Assembly: GCF_963678635.1 (NCBI RefSeq)
Contig: NC_087071.1
Coordinates: forward strand, 25,901,378 to 25,965,377
DNA length: 64,000 bases
Source: Symsagittifera roscoffensis
Taxonomy: Eukaryota > Xenacoelomorpha > Acoela > Convolutidae
Direction: 5' to 3'
The position numbers were made by a program, and so were the translations under genes. The notes beneath the pieces were generated by a model that worked only from the letters and a program-made list of their open reading frames with translations, searched no databases and was not told the origin of the DNA. Of this stretch, positions 34,761 to 47,449 are shown one piece after another. The number at the start of each line of letters is the position of its first letter. Within the stretch, counting starts at the first letter, position 1.

Positions 34761-35900
34761 ATCTTTCCTAGTTCTTTATGGAACCATTATCAAAATGCTG
34801 AGTGTGGTCTAGCCCAAAAAACAAATGAAGTTTAAGGGTGACATCTACGTGTAACCGCTTAGTTTGAAAGCAACCAACTTTCAATTTTCTTGAAAAAAAA
34901 TCAACTGGATTCCTTTAATCAAAAATTCAATAATTTGAAGGCATCCAGCGGTACTATCAACTTATCCCAGAAAAAGTACCATGATCTGAATGAAAAAAGT
35001 TCAACATATAACTGGTTCATTCACAGACTCTAACACATTGTCTTATATCCGTTCGCTTGCTCATTTAACCTATTAAATTTAGTTTTTTCCTAATTTCTAA
35101 ATTTAAATTTGTTTGATCATCTTTGTATAGACGTCTCCTTGCACCCTCCAGGAGAACGCTGAAACGCAATACTACGACTCGCATTGGAAATTGCTGTCTC
35201 TATCAAGTTAATCCCAGAGCAATTGCCCTTTTTATGGGACGCTAGGTTGGGGTTGTATTGCGTCTAGCGAAAAAAACTGTCAAAACAAAGAATTTCAATT
35301 TTGTACCCACTTCAGTTGTTTGAAAAATCTGGCAATTTTCGGCTAGCACAGGATTTTGATTAATTGTAAACCCTTTTCAAGTTAATTTGTAGTCTACGCT
35401 GTTTCGATTGAGTTTCAATTTGAAGGCCAAGTGATTAGCAAGGTCATTTATGTTCGAAACTTGTGCAGCAAAAGTTTGTTGTTTCTTTGATTTTAACCGA
35501 CGCTTGTTTTTACTTTGATCGATTAACCGCTTCATTTTCAATTCTTATGTCGTGGGCAATTTTAGAACGAGGTATCTTTTGGAATGGTATCTTATCGACT
35601 GAGATCTTCTCGTTTGGGAACTTAAGGTTTTCCAAACTGGTTACTTATGGGTGACCTACATAAAAACTCGGAATCGTAGAAATTCAAATGGTACATTTTC
35701 ATTTCATCAAAATCGGTCAAATTAAATTGAGCTTCTTCGACAAAATTCAATTCTAGTCTGTTTTCTTTTTCATTTTAGGAAAAAAACTTTGCTCAAACAT
35801 TTCGCATAAGCGAAGCAAATCATTACAACTGCTATTGCTCGTTGCAGAATTGACTCCACGTCAAATTCCGAAAAATTAAATTTTTACTCGGCTTGATATA
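34761..35900. other. No gene recognised
   Basis: AT-rich with no recognisable exon or element end. A 63-codon frame at 35463-35654 is isolated and unsupported. Confidence 0.4.
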
Positions 35901-38260
35901 ATCATGGAGGTCATCATTATTTGCAAACTTATAACAACTTTCGCTTAAAATGGTTAACTTATACAATCAATGCTCAAAAACGCCAAACACAAAAAAAGCC
36001 AAATCAACGCAAATACTTATTTAAGAAGCTATCTAAAACTAAGACTCACGCCACTTTTAAAGACGTACGATCGAACAAGCCATTTATGCAAACTACCAAA
36101 ATCATATGACCATTAGCTAACACCAAGAGCGTTATGAGCACTCATCAACTTCGGCACGGACGACAGCAAATCATGTGACTGAAGCTATCAGGGGATCAAA
36201 AAATCTACCGACAGTTTAGAATACAATTAACTTTACGGTTTACCAGAGTCCATAAAAACGCTCTTATAACAAGTATAAAAGGTGAAATAATTTAAACCAA
36301 AACGTCAAATATCAATCGCAAGAGTCACGCCACTCTGTAGACCTCAATGAGTGAACAAAAACGATTTACAAACCAAATAATATCATATGACTAGAAAACA
36401 TCTAATGATTATCAACTATATATAAAAACTATGCTCCAGTCATGCCATGAATAGATTACTATTCTTTGTAGAAAAACGAATATAACCAAAAATAATCGAT
36501 GGCAATCTAAATCTGTTTGAATTTCATATACTGTTTCAATCATTAGGAATTCTAAACTCCAACAGACTATCGGAATATCACTACTTGCAGATAAAGCGAC
36601 AAATCGAAAATTCAAAAAATAATAAACATTGAAAAAAAAATCCGAAATCTTGGAACTGAAACTCTGTCACCTTTATAAATTTTTCATAAACATGCGAGGC
36701 AACGCTTCGCTTTCTTTGCGATACATCAAATACATAGCATGACCGGCAGAAATGGAGATAAAAGCCATAGAAAAAAACTACCAGTTAGAAAATTGCTCTA
36801 CCAAAAACTTTCCTCCATTTTTCTTAATTTTGTCTTCAAAAAAATCCCTTTCAAGAAAATATGCCAAGAAGTAAAGCAATTGAATGTAACATAAGCATCG
36901 AAAAAAAAACTTACAAAGCCACTCTTGAGCAAACGCACTTTGCGCCGAAAAAACATTGCTTTTTTACAGCAACTCAAAACTCCAACAAAAAAAAATTTCA
37001 ATCTACCATCAAAAAGTTTACGTAAAACCTTTTTGCTCATCAAACGACCCAAAAAGAGGCCTCTAAGCCGATATATCACAAGCCAAAACCTATTAGCCGA
37101 AAAATACAAAAGTAAAAAACTTTAAAAAAAAAGAAATTTCGAAAAAACCGAGTGGTAAAATACGACTACCTTAAAAGTTCAAGTGAGGGCCTAAAATTGT
37201 GCTTGCCTTAAAGGGACACATAATTAGGTCACTGAGCCGATAAAAAACAGGCAGAAATATTGTTGGTCCGATTAAAATTTTTAAGCTAACAAAAAAAAAC
37301 ATACGAACTCAAGGTTAGTAAAATTACCCGCAGCAGAAGTAAATCATACACTAAAAGTAACAAAAAAGAAAAATGTTTATCGTTCCATTCGACTCTGGCG
37401 TTAATCTCACAAAGCCTAACTCGAAATGAACGAAAAAAAGAACGCCGTACATTTATATCATCTGTCTGCCTGCAAAATCTGACTGCAAAATTTGATGCTA
37501 CGACAGCACATTGTTCACACAGAAAAAATCACGAAGCGAATGAGAAAAAAACTATGGACATTTAAACCAAGAATCATTAAAGCACAACAGAAAATACGAC
37601 TGCATTGACGTTTTTCATCACAGCAAACATTTTAACAAAACAATACTAACATAATTTATGAAAAAATTGAATATCAAATATGGCAAATATGTACATACGC
37701 ATCTAAATATAAAAGTCACGCCACTCTTTTCAGCTCAAACCATGAACAATAGTTGACGCAAACGACAATTAAAATCATATGACTAGAAAATCACGACACT
37801 TGAATCTGTTGAAAGGTATTTGGTCGAATCACGCCACTTTTAGATATCTTTGTTTTTATTGATTACCCTCAAGTTATAAACTTCATGCATATTTTCATGC
37901 TTTTTGTGAAATATCCAAAGTAAGATCAAAATCACGTGAGAATCATAAGGCTGAGTATCAACATCCTGCATTAAGGGCTAAAGAAGCTGGCAGATGTTTC
38001 ATCTCGCGAAAAAAATAACCAACAGACAGGTACTCATGAAAACCGAAATAGCGACCGATTATTTCCACGGCAATGTCAGAGAAAAAAAAGATATTGCATT
38101 AACGCACTTTGCATTTCAAGATGTTTATACGATGAAAATTTCCTGATGAAACTCTCCAACTTTAATCTTTATCTTTCTTAGATGTAACCAACTCTGAAAA
38201 GCGTACCAAGAATGTTAACAATGAAAAACAATCGTTTGATTCGTAGAAACAATGAAAACA
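35900..38260. repeat. Diffuse repeat region (cacgccact / tcatatgac motifs)
   Basis: The pair of short motifs tcacgccact and atcatatgact recurs at least four times (about 36045-36110, 36325-36395, 37725-37790, 37825-37845) with roughly 60-90 bp between. The part at 37130-37375 (ccgagtggtaa, later aagtaaatcatacactaaaa) has a second copy at 40820-41048. No coding capacity; likely old transposon or satellite debris. Confidence 0.5.
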
Positions 38261-38694
38261 CTAATATATATTTATGCTTTATTGTTCTGAAATAATGACG
38301 AGAAAAAACTATACACACCGTAAATCTTCCATTTTCTATCCGAAACACAAACATCTACTCTGCCTGGATTCAGGTACAACTCTGATAGACTGGTCCCTGA
38401 AAACGATATCATCATTGTCTTTATTCAAGGCCATTCGCGAAACAGTGCAATATTTAGCTAGTGTGAATAATCAATCACTGAAAGGCCTCTTTATTTTGAG
38501 CGCGGGGATCCTTCTTATGCAAATTCTAGACCTCGAATATCATAACATCAGGGATGCTAAGGAGCTCATCAAAAGGTCATCAAAAGCCAACAGATATTAT
38601 GTCTGAACTCTTTTATATATGCTTCTCGATAACACATTTTAGCGGATAAAAATATTCGTTTTAACTCGACACCTGCATCAAAAATGATATCTTT
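38261..38694 (+). other. Unassigned 110-codon reading frame
   Basis: An ATG frame at 38274-38606 encodes a 110-residue mixed polar and hydrophobic sequence (a hydrophobic patch GLFILSAGILLMQIL near residues 70-84). It is longer than most chance frames here, but I recognise no family and see no splice or promoter support. It lies just past the 3' end of the oppositely oriented GT32 gene. Probably chance. Confidence 0.15.
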
Positions 38695-38700
38695 TTTATT
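38695..38700 (-). terminator. Poly(A) signal of GT32 gene
   Basis: AATAAA on the minus strand starts 5 bases after the stop codon (38706-38708) of the last GT32 exon. The very short distance would make a minimal 3' UTR. Confidence 0.45.
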
Positions 38701-38705
38701 TCACG

Positions 38706-38950
38706 CTAAGAACGACTTGCTTGTTTCACAATTCCGATTTCCAAGGACCAATCTATCTTAGAAGAACCTGGATCCGTCCTCTTTTCAGATGGCATCATTG
38801 GTCTCCATTGTCTGCAGTACTTGGTTGCCGCCTGGTGGAATGACTTGAACATAGATCCATAATAGTACGAGTTGTAACCAGAGACGCCTTTTCTCATTGC
38901 AGTATAGAGTAGCCGCTCATTCGCTGTGTCTGATTTGAGCACTGATGAGC
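38706..38950 (-). CDS. A4GALT-like GT32 glycosyltransferase, last exon
   Basis: Acceptor ctcattttag at 38951 follows the previous exon in matching phase (a + gc makes serine). Encodes about 81 residues to a stop at 38706. It includes LKSDTANERLLYTAMRKG and YYYGSMFKSFHQAATKYCRQW. The A4GALT family normally has a longer C-terminal domain after the DxD exon; this exon is divergent and shorter, so either the family member is unusual or another exon is missed. It is assigned to the gene by strand, phase and order rather than strong similarity. Confidence 0.5.
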
Positions 38951-39671
38951 CTAAAATGAGTGAGATAATAAATAAAGATCCAAAACAAATACAATTTTAC
39001 GGTCAACATTTTTCATTGGAACAAAGCTTCATATTACATACAAAAGCATTTGAAAACATCTCAAATTTGACAACAAATCAGAACCTTAACAATTCGAAAA
39101 ATAATAATTCTAGACATTTTAGAAAAACAAAGGTTGGCTGAAGTAAATAATCTAAATAAAATCATGTTGTAATGAAGTGTTAAACATCATTTTATAAATA
39201 AAATGTTAGCGTTCCGATACCTTTTTTCACAAGGGCTAAGCTCCTCTTTGTACACAACCAACGAGGAGGCCTAGAATAGAAAACATGCCTCAAAAAAAAC
39301 CTGAAAAACACACTTCAACCTTTGAAAATAGAGTTTACAACCTTCCGCTTTATAGGCGTAAACACAACTCTTAAACAATGACCACAACAGATAGTTGGAA
39401 AAGTGTCCGATTCCGATCAACAGACGACAACTGTGAGCTTTATGATGACGCTACACATTCTTCAATTGTATTTCCGAGAAATATAAACAGGTTAAATTCC
39501 AACAGATCATTTAAAATGTCGTTTAAATGTCCGGTCGTCTTATCTGCCTAGCAGCAATTGGAAAAGTGTCACTCAATTAATGGCTACAAAAAGAAACAAG
39601 CTGCACAAAACGAGACACAGCCAGCAATGACAATCAAGGTATAAAATTAACAGAAGACAAAAACCAACTCA

Positions 39672-39818
39672 CTGAACATGCCCCCACTAGCTCTTGCAAA
39701 GTAGTGTGAGTTCAAATCTATCCGTCTCATTGATATTACATCCGAGTCGATATAGATGCCTCCTCTTTTGTACAGGAGCGCCAGTCTCACTGCGTCACTC
39801 AGGTGGTTGAAACTATTT
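39672..39818 (-). CDS. A4GALT-like GT32 glycosyltransferase, DxD exon
   Basis: 147-bp exon between acceptor tttttttttag and donor ttc a|gtgagt. It encodes HLSDAVRLALLYKRGGIYID followed by SDV, the hallmark of the glycosyltransferase sugar-binding region containing the DxD motif (here DSD) that coordinates the metal and the nucleotide sugar. Alpha-1,4-galactosyl and N-acetylglucosaminyl transferases (A4GALT, A4GNT) carry the same block. These are Golgi type II membrane enzymes. The exon is preceded by an intron of about 16.4 kb full of transposons. Confidence 0.85.
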
Positions 39819-40819
39819 CTAAAAAAAAACAAAAACATATTTCCATGGTGTTGATTTCCTAAATACGTCATAATTTCCATTCTGATTCATATCCATTCCA
39901 GTTTCACGCACTCTGAACTATAAGTAGACTTTTTCTTTATTTTCTCTTTTTGACTGTTGAACAGTTATGTAAATATGTTCATAACATTCTATTTCTGACT
40001 GTCTTACTTGAACTTTTCCTACAAAAAAAATCATCTCTTATACTTTATTTTACTTCTGATGCGTCTTTGATATTTATTCCGAAAATTGAATATTTAACTT
40101 AAAACGGTAACGATCTATTTAACAGAAATACCGAGAAATACCTTAAAACTTTCAGCAAAAAAATGAGTTAGTAGTTATTATAAGAAAAAAAGATAATAAC
40201 TACTAATTTGATCATAAAACATTTCAGTATTTATCAGAACAACGCCAACTAAGTGCCTTTTAAATTCAAAAAGTTAAATCTTGGTTTTTTATTCATGAAA
40301 TGCAATACCGAAAATAAACCTGCCTAACGAAGAGCACAGATATCGTCAACTCTGTGCTTCGCGGGAAGAACCCAATTCTTCCGGATCTGAACTGCCGCAA
40401 TTTCGACTGAACCCAAAATCTCAGATAGATTTGGCAGGGTAGTTTTCGAGAAAATTCGAAAAAACTTTAAAAACTAACAAAAAATAAAAAATTTGACTAT
40501 TCCGAGCGCAAAAACTTTATCTGTAAAAAAAATGAAGGCGCAGCCGCTTATTCAGGGAAACTTTTCAAAACCATTTTATTCATTGAAACCAAAAACTCAG
40601 ATTTGAGAGAGGTAGTTTTCGAGAACACGAAAAAAATGGGTCAAATATTCGCCCATCGACTTTTCTGAGGCTGTAGACAAATGAGTGAGGTATAAAAAAA
40701 GACTGAGGAAGTATGCAGGCACACAGAGAAGAAGCCAGTTTTTCCATTGATATCCCTTTTATGAAAATCAGTAGAAGTTTTTGAATAAATTTTCGGCAAC
40801 AAAAAAAAATAAATTTCAA

Positions 40820-41048
40820 CAAACCGAGTGGTAAGCGTACAACCAACTTGGACAGTGCGGAATGGAGTGTTACAATTGTAATTCCTTTGAAATTACCCAA
40901 ATTTAGACCATTAAGCTGATAAAAATTAGGCGGAAAGAACTTAGGCCGAAGAAAGTTTTCAAGCCAAACAAAAAAATAGAAGGAACTACGAAATCAAGGT
41001 TACAAATTGTAGGAGTAAATCATACACTAAAAGCAACATAAAAGAAAA
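40820..41048. repeat. Dispersed repeat, second copy of 37130-37375
   Basis: Shares ccgagtggtaa, caaggtta and agtaaatcatacactaaaag with the 37.1-kb copy, same orientation, about 70-75% similar by eye. Non-coding. Confidence 0.65.
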
Positions 41049-41177
41049 ATGCGCTCCGCAAAAATAAAACGATTCCAACATCTGACAACTAAGCCAACAA
41101 CAGATAAGCAGACAAATAAATGGCCGACAATGTTATCTGAAACAGAATATTTTCCGTTTAAAAAATTCATAAAAAGT

Positions 41178-41250
41178 CCTGGTCAGATTCGAAACCAGAA
41201 CCTTTGCCGTCCCAGTCGTACTCGTTACCTCCAGGCTAATTTGACCCAGA
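41178..41250 (-). repeat. tRNA-derived SINE head or tRNA pseudogene
   Basis: Minus strand reads tagcctggaggtaacgag (A-box region), then acgactgggacggcaaagg, then ttctggtttcgaatctga (B-box region). Order and spacing match a tRNA gene's internal promoter, but the T-stem does not pair fully. Most likely a SINE head; sits inside the long GT32 intron. Confidence 0.5.
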
Positions 41251-41299
41251 AGGCTAAGAAAATTGAATATATTATGAAACAAGGTACCACTAGGGATTA

Positions 41300-42709
41300 G
41301 TCCAGAAGAGTCCTGTGAACAAAATTATTTACTGAAAAAAGTCTAGTACCCGATTGCAATACCCTAGCTTATAACAAAAATACTCCAGAATCGATCGATC
41401 CCCTTATCAAGTAAATGGACACTGTAATGGTACTACTCGACTTATTTGAACACAAATGTCGACTCCTATGCATAATGCATTTACAGTGCACCAGTAAAAA
41501 GTCCTTATAGTACTCCAAATGATATTTTCACTGATTTAATAGGACAAGCAAGTCAAGAGAAATTAATATCAGCTTTACCCTATATCTTATTAAGAGAGGT
41601 ATCGTCTTTGAAAGTACTGTCTATAACCGCATGAATGACAATGAAATGAGTGAAGCCATTAGAATTGACAGGCTTTTCGCTCCTATAAAAATCAGCAAGG
41701 AGGGAGACAATTCCTCGACTGACATCAATTTGACCAACTCCCTTGCAACTGAAGCTCAGCGCTCAGATGTGGCACTAAATAAGGAAAAACTAACAAGCTT
41801 GAAAGGGAGGAACTAGCGAGTAACATCAAGGAAACCCCATTTCTGCCGTGATAGCTTATGATACTGAAAATAGCAAGAGTGATTTCTACAAAACGGATAT
41901 TAAAGAAGCTCAAGACTGCCTCGATCTGAAGTGATGTACAAAAAATCGGGCGGGCTAGACATTTTGCATTCAAAGCAACTTGCGTCGAGAACCTTCTTCT
42001 CACTTGAACATTTGTTCAAAACCTGTGTTTTGTACACGTTATACGATACACAAATTATACGAAAAAACCTTATGCTATATGAGAATATAGAAATCACATT
42101 TATAAGATTAATTATACAACTATACGAAAACGATAATTCGCTTTTTTGTGAGACAAGGGTTTTTCCATTGAATACTGTAAGACTGATTGATATTAGGAGC
42201 AGCTCATGTTATCAAAATGATCGAGCAGCAAAACAAAACGTTGAGCGACTTTATACATACATTTATATACGGAATCCAAAATGTACGCTTAGACGTTATA
42301 CGATGGTCGGATTATACGATTAAGTTCTATGATTTTTTCAGTATACGTCAACACGTTGAATCAATGCCACTGCCAAAAAACTACATCTTACTTAGTCACT
42401 TATTTGAGCAACTAATTAATATAAAACCCTAGCAAAAAACGTAGACAAACAATCAGTCAGAAACTACAGACTCATTACGCTCATAAATTCGTCTTCAAAT
42501 ATTCTCGAAGGTTAAAGAGGCAAAACTGCATTGCACTTCACAAGCAACGCAACACGTATAAGATTAAAACAGCATGAAGCTGAAGAATTAGCAACGATGA
42601 CTTCGAACGAAGAAAAAACATAGTGAAATACGTTTTATTCCCTTTTATTCCATAAGGATAGGACATTGTCCGAAAACTTTGTTACAAGTTACAGACAGCA
42701 GTAACCTAG
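41300..42709. other. No gene recognised (within GT32 intron)
   Basis: No exon signal. Between about 42030 and 42350 the string ttatacga or tatacg recurs at least six times; it gives a 130-codon frame at 41931-42323 that I consider chance. A 61-codon hydrophilic frame at 41631-41816 is also unsupported. Confidence 0.4.
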
Positions 42710-42717
42710 GCTAGAAT

Positions 42718-44841
42718 CAGGGTGACCACTTCGGGCGTGAAAAAATACAGACTAGCCTGAATACGCAGCAAAAACTAGTATTCCACAAAAAATTTATTTC
42801 GAATGATAGTTTAAATTACAACAAAAAAGAACAAAATGATTATTTCAAGATCACGTTTACAATCTTCGCTGAAATGTCATCTGATCGGGAATTAATTCAC
42901 CTTTGTTCGTTTTGGAGTCGCTCTTTCTTCTCCTTGATATTTTGAAGGACTTTTTCGGCTTCTGGCAATTCTTTTTCTGTTTCTGACAGTTCGCGCTTGA
43001 GGACTTTTGACGATCTCCGTTGGTAAATAACAATTTGCCGATGCAACTCGTTGCTTTTCACTTTCAATTTGTCTTCCTCTTTCATGCACTGCTTCTCAGA
43101 TTCCTTATAAAGATGGCTTGCTGCAGACATCTGATTCAGAAGAATTTGGGACGGAATGTATTTCTCAAAGGACTCTCTGTCGAAGAAATCAGAAACAAAT
43201 CTTAGACTGTCGTAAAGATCAGCGCCAGTTCCTGGTAGAAAAACGCCCTCGCTAAATTTCATTTTCGAAAATCCGGCTTCGACAATGATGTTATGAGGAA
43301 TAACTATTTTTATTGATTGCACGAGACGGCGAAGAGTGGGAGAGGTTGAAAGGAGAGACTGAGTAAACATGGCGTCAAGGGAAGCTTCAGTGGTGTGTTC
43401 CAGACGAACACTAGCAAGCTCATCTAATGCTTTGACTCCGTTGCAATGCACGTACTTGCATAGGTTACCCAGAACTCTGATATACTTGTCGGAACTCTGC
43501 GTTTCATATATAATATAGCATCTGCGAACGATCGGAGAAAGAAGAAACGGCGAAAATCGGTCAAGAAGTCGATGGAGCTGTTGCTCATTGTACTGTGACC
43601 AGAGCAGTTGTATGGCTTTAAGATCATATTCGGATAGTTGATCCAGAGCAACTTGTACATGTTCGTATTCCGTGATATGGAGCGCGGATGATTTGTTAGG
43701 AAATCTTAGGGGCTTTCCGGTTTTAGTGTCATACAAATTTGAAACATAACCTGCTGGAGAAAGAATGAGAGAATGGCCAAGTCTGTTGAGTAGTTTCATG
43801 AATAGTTCCAACATTTTCCCAAGGCAACCGTATAAACCCAATAAAGGAGTTTGAACATCCACATCCTTCAAGTGACAACATATTTGGGGCAATTTCTGTC
43901 ATTTTTGTGATATAGCCAGATAGCTTACCACGCATGACACTGCAGTTATCTGTCATAATGTACGCAAAATTGATAAGTTCCAGTTTAAATTTGTCCAGCA
44001 CAGAGAGAGTTGCTTCGTAGAGGGAATTCGAGTCTACCAACCTCAGCGACTGCAATGACTGGGTGTTCGATGGCGAAGATAAAAACTCGTTAATATCAAA
44101 CTGAACGTTTAGCTCAATGGTTGACAAGTACCGCGGTCTACGTTCGTTTGAGTGGTCGAAATGAACGACCAAAAATTCCAATCTCACTTTGTTGTGATAA
44201 CTGCTTTCATCCACGTGTATTCCGTATAAATTCCCTTTCAACATATCAATGACCTCGGAACGGGCGAATGGTGCCAGTGCGTGAACAAGCAAATATCGCG
44301 CCTTGGTTCGCCCACAACAAATTTTGGCAAAACGGGAATCTGGAAACATCACCGAATACAAAGAACGCTTTCGGGACACAGTCACTGCTTCGAAACGAGC
44401 CACCATCCAAAGCAATTCGAACAACGTGGTAAAATGTGGCTCTCAACCGCCCTGAGTCGTCGTCAACAGCGGAGACCAGCGAGTTTCGAATAGAAGGTTG
44501 TCTAGGAAGCGCCGCTGCAGCATCGATATGGATTTTCTGCTTCTCATGTTGCCCCAACTGAATCGCACCATTGCGCACACTGATCAACTTCCCGTCTAAC
44601 GAGCACTTTGCCTGTTCCGGCCGACCGGGCACAGCCGCAGCCCATCGGTATTTTTCTCGCATCTGCTGAGAGAAGACACATGGCATATCTGAAACATATT
44701 TAACATTGGTAGGAACCCTGATTAAAGCAGAATGTCAATGAAAACTTTGCCCAGCAATAAAATACAGACCAATGTAAAACAAACAGACTTTTTACAGACT
44801 TTACAGACCGGTCTGTAATTACAGACCAAGTGGTCACCCTG
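42718..44841 (-). mobile_element. hAT transposon, complete with TIRs and 8-bp TSD
   Basis: 2124-bp element bounded by 14-bp perfect terminal inverted repeats (cagggtgaccactt inward from each end) and a perfect 8-bp target duplication gctagaat (42710-42717 and 44842-44849). Near the right end acagact/acagacc occurs four or five times on both strands (44765-44830), the usual layout of hAT subterminal transposase-binding repeats. It carries one decayed transposase gene on the minus strand. Intact ends and duplication imply a relatively recent insertion into the GT32 intron. Confidence 0.95.
42897..44686 (-). pseudogene. hAT transposase, two frameshifts
   Basis: Three overlapping minus-strand frames make one protein of about 570 residues. 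The N-terminus (44686 down to about 44430) has a BED-like segment (KYRWAAAVPG, AKCSLDGKLISV, GQHEKQKIH). The middle (to about 43735) has GIHVDESSYHN and IMTDNCSVMRGK, matching the first RNase H-like aspartates. The C-terminus has the hAT dimerisation-type segment VEAGFSKMKFSEG and then a long lysine/glutamate coiled coil to 42897. Frame changes at about 44430 and between 43735 and 43890 would each need one indel; short introns are an alternative. All main domains survive, so decay is recent. Confidence 0.85.
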
Positions 44842-44849
44842 GCTAGAAT

Positions 44850-45214
44850 ACAGTCATATATTGAAGCTATGGTTCCAAATAAGCTATGGTTTGAAGCTAT
44901 GATTCCAAATAGACATTGAAGCTATAGTTCCAAAATTAAAAAATGTGGCTTAAATATCAAAAAATATTTAAAAACTGACATGTTGTAAAATTAAAAAGCT
45001 AACCAAAAATTTGAACTTAATAAATTAGGAACAACAACCAAAACAATCAGAAAAATTTTGGCGGGAAACTTTGAAGTTGATTGCATAATAGATATTAATT
45101 CAAAATTTAAAAAACTATTTTTATGAATAATGGATTTGACAATTTTAATGATTTTTGACCAAAAAATGAGTTAGATTTTTAAGGTATAATGTAAAAATGT
45201 AATTTTTCTAAAAC
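44850..45214. other. No gene recognised
   Basis: AT-rich spacer with a small triplicated motif (gaagctatggttccaaat and variants, 44862-44935). Nothing coding. Confidence 0.5.
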
Positions 45215-46005
45215 CCAAAGGCGAAAAGCTAATATACAATTAAAGTGTACCCATAAGAGATCGTAATATTTATTGTTTCAACATTTTTTTTCAGTTCAAA
45301 CTCTTTTCTATCATGTAGAGTCCAAATATTCAGTATTTATGCTGCCAGCTCTCTCCATCCTAGTCTGCAAAAATTAAACGACGAGAAAAAAAAGCAATTC
45401 CTGCCCCAGATATCTGCTATTCCGGGTCTATCCTTACACCCAAACACCGTGAATCCTCAGACAAGCAGATGTGTAGCAAGACTTGATAAGCAATACGAAT
45501 GGCAGCCAAAGTTCGAATAATTACCGAGCCTGCTCTATTGAAAGTTTTCTTGGAATATTAAAAGAGCTAAATTTATTATCAGAGAAGTAGCATACCTGAC
45601 ATCAAGAGTCACCTGATCAGCTCGGTGGTTCTGTTAACACCAATCACGAAGTTTTTGATATACAAGAAGAAGAGGAAAGCGGAACCAGAGCTGCTGACGG
45701 GCAACCAGAAATTTGGTCAAGATACCGACTTGGAACTGAACCCGCTGAGAATTGTACTCAAGAATAAGAACAAACTCACAGCGGTTCTATCTAAACTTCG
45801 ACCTAACACAAAGAAGAAGACTTGTGGACAGTGTCGAGAAAACTGGAGGAGTCTTCAATTGAGAGGGTGGGTTTGACTTGATTGTTTCGCTTTATGTCAC
45901 GAAATTTATTCGTCGTGGCCTGAATAACAATGAGTACAGTTTTGCTCCCAACCCTTATGTTTATACGAACTGAAGAAAAAACACTCAGAATAACTTCGGC
46001 TGGAA
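45215..46005 (+). repeat. Penelope-like element, upstream repeat (pLTR-like copy 1)
   Basis: Aligns in the same orientation with 46197-47062: both contain atgtaattttt, tttatgctgccagctct, attccgggtctacc, ccgagcctgctctat and gacatcaagagtcac in order. Divergence is about 20-25%. Direct repeats upstream of the RT are typical of Penelope-like elements, which often insert as tandem partial copies (pseudo-LTRs). Frames of 70-80 codons inside (for example 45625-45876, Lys-rich) may be remnants of the element's N-terminal coding part. Confidence 0.6.
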
Positions 46006-46123
46006 CTGAAACTTGATTGCACAAAAGATGTTGTAACAATTTGATGATTTATTTTTGTGAATAATAAAGAGATTCACATTATTATGAGTATTGATCATTC
46101 TTTATATATTTGTTGGATTTTTA

Positions 46124-46165
46124 AACCTGAAGATGCACTAAAGATGTGCGAAAACGTTTGTTCGA
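46124..46165 (+). ncRNA. Hammerhead-core-like stem-loop of Penelope-like element
   Basis: Sequence cctgaagatgcac...gtgcgaaaacgtt has CUGANGA, a 4-bp GCAC/GUGC stem and GAAA, followed by aac gttt gtt c, which can form the short stem III ending in a UH-type cleavage site. One extra U sits between CUGANGA and the stem and stem I is weak, so cleavage is doubtful. Penelope-like elements are known to carry hammerhead motifs. Similar units occur at 56146, 56922, 57030 (minus), 60009 and 63439. Confidence 0.35.
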
Positions 46166-46196
46166 TATACAATTTTAACCAAATCGATCTGCATAA

Positions 46197-47062
46197 ATGT
46201 AATTTTTTTGACACTCAGAGGCGACAAGCCAATATAATGTTATAATCTACCAAAAGATATACTAAATTTCATTGTTTTAACATTTTTCTTCATTGTAGTT
46301 CTTGCCAACTTTCTATCATGAAGAGTAAAAATGTTCATCATTTATGCTGCCAGCTCTTTATCACAGTCTGGATTACTTAAGCGACGAGGGAAAAAAGCCC
46401 TTCCTGACTCAGTATCTGCGATTCCGGGTCTACCTTTAAACCCAAACACAGTCAACACTCAGAACACATTATCAAACCTACTCAGCAGGGCTTCTCAGTT
46501 GGGACAACCAGGTTTGGTACGACCTGATCAGCAATAAGATTGCCAGCCACCGAACAATTCACTACCGAGCCTGCTCTATCGAGCATTTACTTGGAATATA
46601 AAAGAAGCAAAGAATCAACGCACTTATTTATTGTCGGGGAAGTGGCATACCTGACATCAAGAGTCACTGATCAGCTCGAGAGCTCTGGTAATACCCATCA
46701 CGAAAATTTTGATATCACAAAAGGAGAGGAAAGCGGCACGAGAGCTGCTAAAATATTAGTAGCTAAAATTTGAGAGCTGCTGAGTACTGAAAACTGAAAT
46801 CAAAAAGAAGGCCAACCTGCCAGCGGTTCTAAACTTCGATCTAATACGAAGAAGTCCGTCACCAGGAGAAAAGAAGGCTTCAAGGAGGAGGGTGGGTTAG
46901 AGTTCTTTTTTGTTTAACTTTTAACGTGAGTTTTTGTTAACGTTTGTTTAACGTGAGTTTTATTACTCGGGGCCTGCAGTAGTGAGTACAGATTTGCCCC
47001 TAACTCCAATGTTGATATGGACTTTAAAACGAAAAACACTGGAAACTATTTCAGGATTACGC
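46197..47062 (+). repeat. Penelope-like element, upstream repeat (pLTR-like copy 2)
   Basis: Second, downstream copy of the 45215 repeat, now followed directly by the RT-encoding part. The 68-codon ATG frame at 46331-46537 lies inside and includes SAIPGLPLNPNTVN, which also reads with changes in copy 1, so it may be an N-terminal part of the element's ORF. Confidence 0.6.
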
Positions 47063-47449
47063 CTCTGGTTATGTCAAATTTATCTTTTGCCGTCAACTCG
47101 TAAAGTTTTTTAGCAATTGTTTGGGAAATGACAATACCTGTTTTCTTTTTCTGACCAAGCGGTCTACTTTTTTCAAAATAAAATTCTCAGAACAGAGATA
47201 AGCAGATCTCGGACAAAAGCGAAAAACACCTTCGGCCACAAAAGCGATTTATGGCCTTCGGTAGCTAGATACGCAACACTTAGAGGAAGAAAGACAACTA
47301 TGGTAGGTAAAGTAAGACAACAAAAGAAGCTCGAAAAATTGGCTGAAAGGCACCACCGACCAATAGGTCAGATAAGTGAGATATCCGTGGCAACCATCGA
47401 TAACATAGTTACCACAATGAAGTCCGCAAACTTTTTCATTGGCGCCTAA

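Noticed and set aside
41931-42323. 130-codon ORF and tatacg repeats, lox-like appearance
   Set aside because: Motif is short and AT-rich, lacks a true inverted 13-bp arm structure, and the ORF has no match.
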